DNA of 64,000 bases, from contig JBBRWM010000005.1 of NCBI GenBank assembly GCA_038249195.1, forward strand, positions 62,001 to 126,000. The letters run 5' to 3'. The position numbers and the translations under genes were made by a program. The notes beneath the pieces are model-generated. The model ran no database searches. It was not told the DNA's origin and saw only the letters and a program-made list of their open reading frames with translations. The stretch comes from JAOUEA01 sp038249195. GTDB taxonomy: Bacteria > Actinomycetota > UBA4738 > HRBIN12. Below, one piece after another: positions 17,470 through 26,216 of the stretch. The first letter of the stretch is position 1. Each line of letters begins with the position of its first letter.

Positions 17470-17945
17470 TTATGGCCGTGTGACCGATCGAAGGCGAGTG
17501 GCGGACCGGCCAGAAGTCGATCGCCAACGCATGCGGAAGCGCCGAACTCCCCCCGACAGAGCGGCTTTGGCGCGTAGCGCTCCCAGCCGGGGGAGGGAGG
17601 CAGCTTGCAGCAGGTCGGCCCTTCGAAGAACCCTCACGGCGGCGTCGCTGACACTGAGTCGCCCTTGGACCTCGGGGGTCTCGACGCCATCGAGTGGAGC
17701 CCTGATGGTGGGCTGACCACGGGAGGTCTCCGGGATCGCAGTCCTGATCGTGCTCGCTGCGCTCGAGGTCGCGCTAGCTCCACCGGCCGCCGCTCACGCA
17801 AGCGAAGAGAACGTTCCCGCGGGCACCCTCGTCCAGGGGCGATCGCGATCCTCTGGTCCGACCCGCAACTCGTGGATAGCGTCGCAGACAAAGATCCAAA
17901 GACGCACTGGACTCGAGCGAGCGATCAGCCGAACGGTGGCGCCTA
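17470..17945. other. Intergenic stretch with a signal-peptide-like scrap
   Basis: No intact gene between ccdA and tlpA. The plus strand at about 17735-17830 reads a Sec-like leader, GIAVLIVLAALEVALAPPAA, followed by AHASEENVPAGTLVQG, and then loses coding character. It may be what is left of a small exported protein once transcribed from site D in the opposite direction to ccdA. Nothing else is recognised. Confidence 0.4.
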
Positions 17946-18599
17946 TCAGGGTGGAGGCGCGCCACGGACCGTCTCCGCTCCACTCGTTAGTCGATCCAGC
18001 GCGCCCCGAATCGTAGCTTCTTCGAGGAATCCGAAGAATCGATACCTGACCCGCCCTTCGGCATCGACGACGAACGTCGATGGGATCCCATCGAGCCGAT
18101 AGTCGTCGGCGAGAGCCCCTGACGGATCAAAGGCGCTCGGATAACTGATCTTGAACTCTCCCAAGAATGATGCCGCGGACGGCCGATCGTCCCGTTCGTC
18201 GACGCCTAGGAAACGCACCCCCTGCGCGACGTAGTCCACTGAGGCCCGGCGTAGACCCGGGGCCTCCCTGCGGCACGGGCCGCACCAACTCGCCCAGAAG
18301 TTCACGACGACGATGTGGCCACGTAAAGACCGGAGAGAGACGTCAGGTCCTGCTACGGCGGGAAGCTCTATGTTGGGCGCATCTCCGCCGTCGGTGTGAG
18401 CACTCGCGAGTTGGTCCGCAACGGAACGACCGCCGATGCTTCGCGTGCCCCGGCTACGGAATTCGTGCGCCCCGATGAAGAGGACGAACACGCCTGACAC
18501 CACAACCATGAATGCGATCGCTAGACGAAGCCTACCTCGGCCACCTGGCGCTGTGGGTTCTTCGTCCTCAGACCGCTCCACCCTACAAGGATACGACAT
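17946..18599 (-). CDS. TlpA/ResA-like membrane-anchored thioredoxin
   Basis: 217 residues. One N-terminal membrane anchor (LAIAFMVVVSGVFVLFIGA, about 26-44) precedes an extracytoplasmic thioredoxin fold with the active site WCGPC (Cys106, Cys109), GVDERDDRPSAASFLGEF and the cis-Pro region LDGIPSTFVV. Such proteins reduce apo-cytochromes or copper-site thiols using electrons from CcdA, which is encoded nearby. The ATG at 18599 lies inside operator H; an in-frame GTG at 18581 may be the real start, or the mRNA may be leaderless. Confidence 0.88.
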   Translation of the reverse strand: MSYPCRVERSEDEEPTAPGGRGRLRLAIAFMVVVSGVFVLFIGAHEFRSRGTRSIGGRSVADQLASAHTDGGDAPNIELPAVAGPDVSLRSLRGHIVVVNFWASWCGPCRREAPGLRRASVDYVAQGVRFLGVDERDDRPSAASFLGEFKISYPSAFDPSGALADDYRLDGIPSTFVVDAEGRVRYRFFGFLEEATIRGALDRLTSGAETVRGAPPP

Positions 18600-18608
18600 C
18601 GCGTAGTA
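18592..18608. promoter_or_regulatory. BlaI-type operator, site H
   Basis: TACGAC-ATCGC-GTAGTA, a full match to the consensus. It overlaps the 5' end of tlpA and precedes the copper ATPase on the other strand, so it may affect both. Confidence 0.7.
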
Positions 18609-18749
18609 GCCGAGGGGAGCCCCCCGTGGATCTCGACTACGAACGTGTCGTGGCGCTGAACCCGCAGGCGATCACGTACTCCTCCCTGTGGGATTTCACC
18701 GCGGGCGAACCTTCTTCATCGGTGCGACATGGCAGGTTGATGCCTCCTG

Positions 18750-18766
18750 TACTACGGTGTGTAGTC
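18750..18766. promoter_or_regulatory. BlaI-type operator, site E
   Basis: TACTAC-GGTGT-GTAGTC, upstream of the copper ATPase coding region. The open frame of the ATPase runs through this site, which argues that the true start is downstream of it. Confidence 0.6.
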
Positions 18767-18906
18767 TCGACATCCCTCGGGAGGAGTTTGAACCACCTGG
18801 CGATACCCCGCACGGGCAACGCAGTCTCGGGAGGCAAGTCATAGAGATCCCATCGGGGGAGCAGCAACCCCACGAGCACTCGGACCACTCTCCTGATAGC
18901 CCCACG

Positions 18907-21396
18907 GTGCTTCGCGCTGGTCATGGCGGGGTTGGGGGGCAGGCAACCGCGGTCGTGGGGGTGGGGGGTCTGAACTTCGCGAGCGAGAAGGGGATCGTCG
19001 AGCGATCCCTTCGTAGGCGCCCCGGCGTGCTCTCCATCGATGCCAACCCGGTGGCCCAGACAGCCACGGTCACGTTCGACACGGACGTCACGTCGATCGC
19101 CGAGATTCGAGGGTGGGTGGAGGAGTGTGGCTACCACTGTGCAGGACGGTCGGTGCCCTCACACACCTGCGATGCGATGGAGGAACCGCGGTCCGCGCCG
19201 GCGGAGCAGACGCTCGGCGGAGCGACCGAGGCACCGCTGACGGGCGAGCATGCGGATCACGGGATGGCGGCGATGGACCACGACGCGCACGCCGTCCGCG
19301 AAGCGGAAGGACTGCCGACGCCCCACGACGCGATGGGCCACGGCGGTCACGCGGGGATGTCCATGGATGCGATGGTCCGCGACATGCGGAACCGGTTCCT
19401 CGTGGCGGCGGTCATGTCGGTGGTCATCCTCCTGTGGTCAAGGATCGGCCGCGAGGTCTTCGGGTTCAAGGTCTCCGCGCCGTTCGGGCTCCGAGACGAT
19501 GTCTTCCAGCTGATCCTCAGTCTTCCGGTCGTCTTCTATTCCGCGTGGATCTTCTTCGACGGTGCGTACCGGGCCCTACGCGCTCGGACCCTCGATATGA
19601 TGGTCCTCGTTGCAGTCGCCCTTGGCGCGGGGTGGGTCTATTCCATCGTTGTCACGTTCACGGGCGGAGGGGAGGTCTTCTACGAGGCTGTGACCGTGCT
19701 CGCCGCGTTCGTGTTGCTAGGGCACTGGTTCGAGATGCGCGCACGCGGTGGTGCGAACGAGGCGATCCGGACACTGCTCGATCTCGCGCCACCGATGGCG
19801 GTCGTTCTGCGCGACGGCGAGCCGGTCGAGTTGCCCACGGCGGAGGTCGCCGTGGGGGATCTGCTACTTGTCCGGCCGGGTGCGAAGGTCCCCGTCGATG
19901 CCGTCGTCAAAGAGGGCGAGAGCGAGGTCGACGAGTCGATGGTGACGGGTGAGAGCCTTCCCGTCACGAAGGCACCGGGATCAGAGCTGATCGGTGCGAC
20001 GATCAACGAGAACGGGACCCTCCGAGCGCGAGCCTCAAAGGTAGGGTCCGACACGGCGCTCGCCCAGATCGTGAAGCTCGTTCAGGAAGCCCAGAACTCG
20101 AAAGCGCCCGGGCAGCGCGTGGCTGACCGGGCGGCGTTCTGGCTCGTACTCGTTGCCCTGATCGCTGGACTCGGCACCTACCTCGCGTGGGTGTTGGCAG
20201 GCGCTCCAGCATCAGAGGCGATCCTCTTCGCGATCACGGTCGTCGTCATCACGTGTCCTGATGCCCTCGGCCTCGCGACGCCCACCGCGATCATGGTTGG
20301 CACCGGACTCGGGGCAACGCGAGGCGTGCTGTTCAAGAACGCCATGGCCCTCGAGATGTCAGCCCGCATCCAGGTCGTCGTCATGGACAAGACCGGAACC
20401 TTGACGAAGGGCGAGCCCGAGGTAACCGACCTCATCGCAGAAGGCGTCGACGAGGTTGAACTCCTGCGGCTCGCGGCCGCTGTCGAGCGAGAGTCGGAGC
20501 ACCCGCTCGCGGAAGCGGTCGTTCGTCGCGCCGAGGACGAGGACGTTCCAAAGGTCCGGGCGGAAGGATTCGAGAACGTCCCAGGTTATGGGGCCGTCGC
20601 GACGGTCGATGGACACCGCGTCGCGGTCGGCAACGCGAAGCTTCTTGCCCGAGAGGGGATCCAGCTCGGGGTGCTCGGCCCGAAGCTCGAAGAACTGGCG
20701 GCTGGCGGGCGCACGGCGGTGGCGGTTGCAGTCGACGACAAAGCGGTAGGCCTCGTCGGTCTCGCTGATGCTCCGAGGCCCACCGCCAAGGCCGCGGTAT
20801 CGGCATTACGCGAGGCGGGTGTCGAGGTCGTGATGCTGACCGGTGACAACGAGGCGACGGCGAAGCGGATCGCCGGTCTCCTCGGGGTCGACACCGTGAT
20901 CGCTGAGGTCCTTCCCGGGGACAAGGCCAGCAAGGTGGCCGAACTGCAGAGCAGTGGTCGAAAGGTCGCTATGGTCGGTGATGGCGTGAACGACGCCCCC
21001 GCGTTGGCCCAGGCCGACCTCGGCATCGCGATCGGCGCGGGGACCGACGTCGCGATCGAGACGGCGGATGTCGTGCTCATGCGCTCTGATCCCCTGGACG
21101 TCCCGACGGCGTTCCTGATCGGTCGGGGGACGCTCCGCAAGATGCAGCAGAACCTGGGCTGGGCCGTGGGCTATAACGTCATCGCGCTGCCGCTTGCCGC
21201 CGGGGTCTTGAAGCCTGCCTTCGGCCTCGTGCTCAGTCCCGAGATCGCAGCCATCTCGATGTCGGGTTCGAGCTTCATCGTGGCGATGAACGCGCTCCTG
21301 TTGAAACGACTGAGGCTCCCGGTACGAGCTTCGATCGGTGACGCGCCCGAACCGGACTCGAGGGTTTCAGACGGAGCCGTTGGAACCGCTGCATGA
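18907..21396 (+). CDS. Heavy-metal P1B-type ATPase with CPD motif (probable copper exporter)
   Basis: An ATP-driven metal pump. The N-terminal HMA-like domain lacks CxxC but has GYHCAGRSVPSHTC; a His/Met-rich linker (HADHGMAAMDHDAHA, GHGGHAGMSMD) follows. Core motifs are TGES, phosphorylation site MDKTGTLTKGEP, MLTGDN and GDGVNDAPALAQAD. The transport motif reads TCPDALGLATP, Cys-Pro-Asp in place of the usual CPC or CPH. The frame is open back to a GTG at 18688, but that start precedes operators E; GTG 18907 is the best later candidate, without a clear RBS. Metal choice is inferred from the His/Met linker and context. Confidence 0.88.
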   Translation: MLRAGHGGVGGQATAVVGVGGLNFASEKGIVERSLRRRPGVLSIDANPVAQTATVTFDTDVTSIAEIRGWVEECGYHCAGRSVPSHTCDAMEEPRSAPAEQTLGGATEAPLTGEHADHGMAAMDHDAHAVREAEGLPTPHDAMGHGGHAGMSMDAMVRDMRNRFLVAAVMSVVILLWSRIGREVFGFKVSAPFGLRDDVFQLILSLPVVFYSAWIFFDGAYRALRARTLDMMVLVAVALGAGWVYSIVVTFTGGGEVFYEAVTVLAAFVLLGHWFEMRARGGANEAIRTLLDLAPPMAVVLRDGEPVELPTAEVAVGDLLLVRPGAKVPVDAVVKEGESEVDESMVTGESLPVTKAPGSELIGATINENGTLRARASKVGSDTALAQIVKLVQEAQNSKAPGQRVADRAAFWLVLVALIAGLGTYLAWVLAGAPASEAILFAITVVVITCPDALGLATPTAIMVGTGLGATRGVLFKNAMALEMSARIQVVVMDKTGTLTKGEPEVTDLIAEGVDEVELLRLAAAVERESEHPLAEAVVRRAEDEDVPKVRAEGFENVPGYGAVATVDGHRVAVGNAKLLAREGIQLGVLGPKLEELAAGGRTAVAVAVDDKAVGLVGLADAPRPTAKAAVSALREAGVEVVMLTGDNEATAKRIAGLLGVDTVIAEVLPGDKASKVAELQSSGRKVAMVGDGVNDAPALAQADLGIAIGAGTDVAIETADVVLMRSDPLDVPTAFLIGRGTLRKMQQNLGWAVGYNVIALPLAAGVLKPAFGLVLSPEIAAISMSGSSFIVAMNALLLKRLRLPVRASIGDAPEPDSRVSDGAVGTAA

Positions 21397-21745
21397 GGAA
21401 TCTCTTAGGCTCTCGCCCACGCCTTCATCACACTCAGGACGTAGTCCCTACTGTCGCGTTCGGCTGCAACAGACCAGTCGTTTGCGACCTCGGTGTCCCG
21501 GTCAATGTGGCCCTACTCCGTGAGGTGGCGTCCCTAGACCATGGGGGCGGCGGCTTCGCGTGGTCGTAGAGACTGAGGAAGTGGCTGATCGTAGGTGTCG
21601 GAGTGAACGGCACGACCGGAGAACGAAACGCCTCTCCGTGAGATCGCTGACATCGGTCTCTGGCGAACGGGGACAAGGTCCCGTTCCACGGCACAGGCAA
21701 TAGGTTGAAACGACCGCTGTTGCCGAGGTAGCGGAAAGGGAGCTT
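21397..21745. other. Intergenic region, no gene seen
   Basis: No supported gene in 349 bp. A short plus-strand frame reading VVCDLGVPVNVALLREVA and ending at a TAG near 21568 looks protein-like but is not recognised. A usable SD (AAAGGGAG) for the next gene is at its right edge. Confidence 0.4.
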
Positions 21746-22411
21746 ATGACGAGCATCGAGCAGATCGCGTCGGACAGAACCGACGTCGCCGGGGCTGGTC
21801 CGTTGTCCGACGAGGAGGTTGGGAGGATCGATGGCTACTGGCGGGCGGAGGTGATCAGGCGGGGCGAGGCGCCGCAACGAGGCGGCAAACGGCGGCGGTG
21901 GCGGATCCTCGTCGGTGGGTGCCTCTTCATCACCGGCTCGTTCTTGTTTGCCCCTCCGGCCCTGGCCCATGAAGGGGAGCAGGGCACCCCGGCGGTTACC
22001 GACGTCCAGGAGGCAATCGCCATCCTGGCCACCCATCAGGGGTCCTTCCCCCAGGCCGAGGTGGTGGACCAAGCCCTGGACAAGGTGAAGGATTCCCAGA
22101 CAGCCGACAACACCAGGGGGGTCGACCTCGGACTCGTCCGGCAGGCCCAGAGCTCGCTCGCGGCGGAGCGGCTGGATGAGGCCCTGACGCTTCTGGAACG
22201 CTCCGTCGGCGCCTGCCCGGGTGCTCCCGTCATCGATCCCGACTCGGCACCTCGAACTCCCCCATCGCTCGCCTCGCCCTGCCCGTCACCTGCGGCGAGT
22301 CTCCTGGCCCTCTCCAGCAGCCCCGTGCACGGCGCCCAAGAGGCGACGTTCCTGGTGCTCGGCGGGATGCTGATCTTCGGGGGCCTCGCGCTCGCGAGGA
22401 GGATCCGATGA
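21746..22411 (+). CDS. Single-pass secreted membrane protein with phosphoketolase-like N-terminus
   Basis: 221 residues. Residues 19-34 (PLSDEEVGRIDGYWRA) match the conserved beginning of phosphoketolases, but from residue 35 the protein changes to a basic stretch, a signal/anchor (ILVGGCLFITGSFLFAPPALA), an extracytoplasmic helical domain (TDVQEAIAILATHQGSFPQA; LVRQAQSSLAAERLDEALTL) and a C-terminal helix (ATFLVLGGMLIFGGLALARR). The ATG has GGGAG four bases upstream. An internal GTG at 21851 could be the ancestral start. It overlaps the cytochrome b start by 4 bp (ATGA), so it probably belongs to that complex. Function unknown. Confidence 0.7.
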   Translation: MTSIEQIASDRTDVAGAGPLSDEEVGRIDGYWRAEVIRRGEAPQRGGKRRRWRILVGGCLFITGSFLFAPPALAHEGEQGTPAVTDVQEAIAILATHQGSFPQAEVVDQALDKVKDSQTADNTRGVDLGLVRQAQSSLAAERLDEALTLLERSVGACPGAPVIDPDSAPRTPPSLASPCPSPAASLLALSSSPVHGAQEATFLVLGGMLIFGGLALARRIR

Positions 22412-23490
22412 GCGATACAGAAGCGACTGAAGGCTCCACAGAGCGGGCGGTCCCACCATCACGTCGCAAGCGTCTGATGAACGCGCTGGACGAACGCCTC
22501 GGGCTGACGGCGCTCCAGTACCCGGTCCCCGAGCACGCGAACAAGCTGGCCTACTCACTCGGTGGTCTCACACTGATCACCTTCGTCCTCATGGTGGCGA
22601 CCGGGATCTACCTGACGCAGTACTACAACCCGGACCCCACCGTGGCCCACGAGAGCGTGCGGCGGATGATCACATCGGTCTCCTTCGGCAAGTTCGTCCG
22701 CGGCTTCCACTACTGGGGCGCCATGGCCATGATCGTGCTGATCGGTCTGCACCTGCTTCGGGTGTTCGTGTCCGGGTCCTTCAAGCGCCCCCGGGAGGCC
22801 AACTGGATCTTCGGTGTGATCCTGGCTGGGATCACGGCCACCCTGTTCTTCACGGGAACCGTGCTGAAGTGGGATCAGGAATCCCTGGAGGCACTCGAGC
22901 ACAACATCGAGATCGGCAAGTTGCTCGGCCGCTTCGGCTTCTGGTTCTCCACGAGCTTCGGCGGCATCCCCATCCTCACCCGACTCTACGTCGTGCACAT
23001 CGCGGTCCTACCCGCGCTGTTCACACTGGTGGTGGCCGGGCATCTGCTCCTGGTCAAGCGACACGGGATGGCCCCTTCGCCGTTTCGCACAGGCCCGGAG
23101 CCAGAGCCCACCCGCCCGTTCACGAAGCACCTTGCGGAGCTAGGCTCCCTCGCCCTGATCCTGATCGGCATCCTGGTCATCCTGGCGGTGCTGGCCTCGC
23201 CGCCGCACGGGCCGGCGCCCATCGAGGGGATCGAGGTCACCAAGCCGCCCTGGCCGATGCTATGGATCTATCCGGTGGAGGATTGGGTAGGCGTAGCTGG
23301 CATCCTGTGGGCTACGCTGGCGATCTTCCTCGCCCTGTTCCTGGTGCCCTTCGTGGACCGGACGCCGGAGCGGAGTCCCCGCAAGCGCCTCGGGATGATG
23401 ATCGCGGCGGGAGTGGTCGTGGTCACGATCATCACCCTGATCATCTATGCGGCCGTGCAACCGGTCGCCTCGCACATCGGGATGGGTTGA
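22408..23490 (+). CDS. Cytochrome b (bc-complex type)
   Basis: 360 residues. The first 215 form the four-helix haem core: bis-His pairs are H-x13-H in FHYWGAMAMIVLIGLHLLR and H-x14-H in VVHIAVLPALFTLVVAGHLL. A C-terminal part with about three more helices (ALILIGILVILAVLA; WVGVAGILWATLAIFLALF; IAAGVVVVTIITLIIYAA) and a WPMLWIYPVED loop follows. It would carry electrons between quinol and a partner protein. No Rieske protein or cytochrome c gene is near, which is unusual. Coupled at both ends to membrane proteins of unknown role. Confidence 0.9.
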   Translation: MSDTEATEGSTERAVPPSRRKRLMNALDERLGLTALQYPVPEHANKLAYSLGGLTLITFVLMVATGIYLTQYYNPDPTVAHESVRRMITSVSFGKFVRGFHYWGAMAMIVLIGLHLLRVFVSGSFKRPREANWIFGVILAGITATLFFTGTVLKWDQESLEALEHNIEIGKLLGRFGFWFSTSFGGIPILTRLYVVHIAVLPALFTLVVAGHLLLVKRHGMAPSPFRTGPEPEPTRPFTKHLAELGSLALILIGILVILAVLASPPHGPAPIEGIEVTKPPWPMLWIYPVEDWVGVAGILWATLAIFLALFLVPFVDRTPERSPRKRLGMMIAAGVVVVTIITLIIYAAVQPVASHIGMG

Positions 23491-23765
23491 TGGGACGCCG
23501 GCCGATCGTGCTGTTCTGGGGCTCCGCCGCCGCGGCCGTGTTCTTCCTGGGGTCCCTCTGGATCGTTGCCGGCCGGGTAGGTTCGGGCCCGCATCGCGTG
23601 GCCAACCTGGCGGTCCTGGTCATCGCGGCGATGGGCTTCCTAGCCACCGCGTTCGTGGCCGGCCGCATCGCGCTGGTGGTGGGGCGCCTCCAGCGAAAGA
23701 CGCGGTGGAAGGAGGGAACCGACCGGCGGCCGGTTCGCCGCTCGAGAAGCAGGGTGAGTCGATGA
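23490..23765 (+). CDS. Small two-helix membrane protein of the cytochrome b operon
   Basis: 91 residues with two membrane helices (IVLFWGSAAAAVFFLGSLWI and VANLAVLVIAAMGFLATAFV) and a very basic C-terminal tail (RKTRWKEGTDRRPVRRSRSR). The ATG shares one base with the cytochrome b stop (TGATG), so it is translationally coupled and probably an accessory subunit or assembly factor. No family recognised. Confidence 0.65.
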   Translation: MGRRPIVLFWGSAAAAVFFLGSLWIVAGRVGSGPHRVANLAVLVIAAMGFLATAFVAGRIALVVGRLQRKTRWKEGTDRRPVRRSRSRVSR

Positions 23766-24065
23766 GACATCTGGCGTCTCATGGATCGGGCTTGTCGAGG
23801 TGGGAAGGCGGGTGTCCCGGATGTGGTGATGGATCCTCGGGCTCGGAGCGCTCGCCGTTGCGTGGCGTCGATCGCCTGGCTGGGGGCACCTCACCCTGGT
23901 CGGCGGTAGCACCCCGGGACAGACGTGGTCCGCGGAGGAGATCGCCGAAGGAAGGTACCTCCAGGTCTGCGAGGTCGAGCGGGTCCTGGGAGCCTTCGAG
24001 GCGGCCGGATCGCCGAGCGCCTGGACGAAGGGGGCGAGTCTGCCCGGTACCGATGGCGCTCGGAG
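23766..24065. other. Unresolved 300-bp stretch, probable broken gene
   Basis: Protein-like pieces change frame on the plus strand: LTLVGGSTPGQTWSAEEIAE then GRYLQVCEVERVLGAFEAAG, and in another frame RLDEGGESARYRWRSEMDYL. I cannot name the family. The pieces lie between the cytochrome b operon and the DUF4396 gene on the same strand, which suggests a frameshifted member of that cluster. Confidence 0.4.
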
Positions 24066-24998
24066 ATGGACTACCTGTTCGGGGCGGATGCCTCCTCGCG
24101 AGGAGATGGTGAATCATTGAGCGCGGTCGAGATATCTCTGATCGTCTGGTTCTCGCTCACCGTGGTCTCACTCCTGTATGTGGGATGGGACGTCATCGTC
24201 CGGACCCCGGTGATAAAGGTGATGCGCTGGGCGTGGCTGCTCGTGATCGCCTACACCGGACCGCTCGGGCTCCTGGTCTACCTCGCCTCGTGCCGCGAGC
24301 CTCAAGGGGTTCCACACGAGCGCTACGTGGCTCCGCTGTGGAAGCAGTCGGTGGGCTCGACGATCCACTGTCTGGCCGGAGACGCGACAGGCATCATCGC
24401 GGCCGCGGCGATCACCGGAGCCTTGGGCGTCCCAATGGGCGTGGACCTGATCGTCGAGTACGTGGCGGGGTTCCTCTTCGGCCTCTTTATCTTCCAGGCG
24501 CTGTTCACCAAGGACATGCTTGGAGGAACTTACGGCGCGGCCGTCCGTCAGACGATCTTGCCCGAGTGGCTCTCGATGAATGCAGTGATGGCCGGAATGG
24601 CCCCGGTCATGGTCGTCCTCATGACCCGAAACCCATCAGCTATGGAGCCGACGAGCCCCGGGTTCTGGGGGATATTGTCGCTCGCTACTCTTCTCGGGGC
24701 GACTCTCGCTTACCCCGTGAACGTTTGGCTCGTGGCGCGGGGCCTCAAGCACGGCATGGGGACGGACCGGGTTCTGGGCAGGGGGGGCCGGCCCACGAAG
24801 GCGGGATCCGTCGGTCCGGTCAGAGACGCTGGAGCAGACGCTGGAGCAGAGGACCGAGGGCAGGGCGCACCCGCGAGCCGCGGCGAGATCGTGAGGATGG
24901 TCATCGTCACCTTGGCGCTGCTCGTCGGAGCAGCCATCGTCGCGGCCGCCTTCGGGGATCTCTCCATGAGTGCCGGCCGAGCCCTGGGGATGACGTGA
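24066..24998 (+). CDS. DUF4396 membrane protein
   Basis: 310 residues with about six helices. The DUF4396 signature SVGSTIHCLAGDATGIIAAA is at roughly residues 97-116, followed by a helix pair (YVAGFLFGLFIFQALFTKDM) and LPEWLSMNAVMAGMAPVMVV. A low-complexity Gly/Ala/Asp linker separates a C-terminal helix (IVTLALLVGAAIVAAAFGDL). The function is not established; members occur near copper and respiratory genes. The start is uncertain: ATG 24066 is used; a TTG at 24117, with AGGAG upstream, begins just before the first helix. Confidence 0.75.
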   Translation: MDYLFGADASSRGDGESLSAVEISLIVWFSLTVVSLLYVGWDVIVRTPVIKVMRWAWLLVIAYTGPLGLLVYLASCREPQGVPHERYVAPLWKQSVGSTIHCLAGDATGIIAAAAITGALGVPMGVDLIVEYVAGFLFGLFIFQALFTKDMLGGTYGAAVRQTILPEWLSMNAVMAGMAPVMVVLMTRNPSAMEPTSPGFWGILSLATLLGATLAYPVNVWLVARGLKHGMGTDRVLGRGGRPTKAGSVGPVRDAGADAGAEDRGQGAPASRGEIVRMVIVTLALLVGAAIVAAAFGDLSMSAGRALGMT

Positions 24999-25036
24999 CC
25001 CGGCGAGACCTCAGGGTCGGCATCTGGAGAACCAAG

Positions 25037-25501
25037 GCAGTGGCGAGGGCTGCTGCGGCAGAAGATCGTGGCGCAGGCCACTCGGCGCGAGGTAATCGTG
25101 GCGGATGCCGCCAAGTGCTCGAAGCGGCTCGGCACCCGCCACCTGCTGCCGGTCGAGGACCTCGACTTCGGTTTGCGACCCGAGGCTGTCTACCTCGAGT
25201 CCCTCGGGGCGAAGGTCACCAAGCGCACGACGTCGGACGGCGCTGTCTTCCTCGTCGATCAACACAGCATGATCCTCGACGCCGACTTCGGCCCGATCGA
25301 TGATCCGAAGACGCTGCGGGCCGGCATCGTCGAGGTCGGGCTGTTCTGCGGGCTGGCGAGCGATCTGGTGGTCGCACCCCGAGCGGCGTCGAGCGCGGGC
25401 ACCCTGAGCTCACCCACGACAGCTCCACCTTCATCCGTCGCTACCGGGCACAGCGCCGCCGGCCCCGTCACCCCGAGATCACACGCGCAGAGGAGAGCTG
25501 A
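25037..25501 (+). pseudogene. rpiA: Ribose-5-phosphate isomerase A remnant
   Basis: The C-terminal half of RpiA is readable: RGLLRQKIVAQATRREVIVA, then DGAVFLVDQHSMILDADFGP and VEVGLFCGLASDLVV, matching the family's IVADSSK, ILDCDFGPI and GLFLG regions. The N-terminal active-site half is absent. After about 25380 the frame shifts to a tail (LTHDSSTFIRRYRAQRRR) ending at TGA 25501 that is not RpiA. No start or RBS is convincing, so this is a truncated, probably fused, remnant of a pentose-phosphate gene. Confidence 0.65.
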
Positions 25502-25693
25502 TGATGGTGGTTCGCTCTGTTTCGCCCCGCGGCTCCCAGAGGGTATCGGCCGGCTCGCCTTCGGCCGGACCCGACCGTCTGCCCGACTCCGAAGAGCCCG
25601 CACCGCAGATCCAGACCCGCCCGACCCAACCTGCCGGACGCGAGCCGCTCCGGCGCAATGGCCAAAACGACCCGGGAACACCAGGAGTCACAT

Positions 25694-26216
25694 CATGAGC
25701 ACGGAGCAGCGATCCGGTCAGGGAGGCCACACTGTGGATCGCGGTGCCTACGCCGCATGGCTGTTCGACCTCGACAGGGTGCTGAGCAAGACCGCCGCGA
25801 TCCGGGCCGCGGCGTGGAAGCAGGCTTTCGCTGAGTTCCTCGACTCCGAGGCGACCGCTCGAAAAAGACGTTCGCACCGTTCGACCCGTAGGCCGACTAC
25901 GAGCGCTACGTGGACGGAGAGCCCGTAAGGACGGCGTGCGGAACTTCCTCGCCGCCAGGGGCATCAAGCTTCCCGAGGGTGCCGACGACCGCACCCGATG
26001 CCCGTACCGTCAAAGGACTAGGGAACCAAAGAACGATCCCATCCCTCGACGTCCTCTAGACCAAGGGAGCGGCGGTCTGCGCCAGGGCGGTCACCCGGGT
26101 GATGGAGCTCCTGAGCCGTGGCGTGCCCATCGCCGTGATTGCTCGGGAAGTCGGGCAGGTTCTCGGATCCTGATCTGCTGCTCGAGCGTTCCGAGCCGTC
26201 GAGACTCGCAGGTTGC
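25694..26216 (+). pseudogene. HAD-family beta-phosphoglucomutase-like remnant
   Basis: The first 55 residues read a HAD hydrolase start: AAWLFDLDRVLSKTAAIRAA (nucleophile motif DLDxV, with Arg where Gly is usual) and AWKQAFAEFLDSE. A frameshift near 25860 moves to RNFLAARGIKLPEG, and later pieces (TVKGLGNQ, RVMELLSRGVPIAVI) need further shifts and pass a TAG. It closely parallels the N-terminal HAD part of the neighbouring fusion gene, so it is a decayed paralogue. Confidence 0.7.

Noticed and set aside
18688..18906. Extension of the copper ATPase to GTG 18688
   Set aside because: The added residues have no domain, run through operator E and contain a scrap of another frame-shifted protein; kept only as an alternative start.
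23762..24110. Plus-strand frame starting MRHLASHGSG coupled to the cytochrome b operon
   Set aside because: Composition is low-quality and other frames look more protein-like in the same place, so it was treated as an unresolved broken gene.
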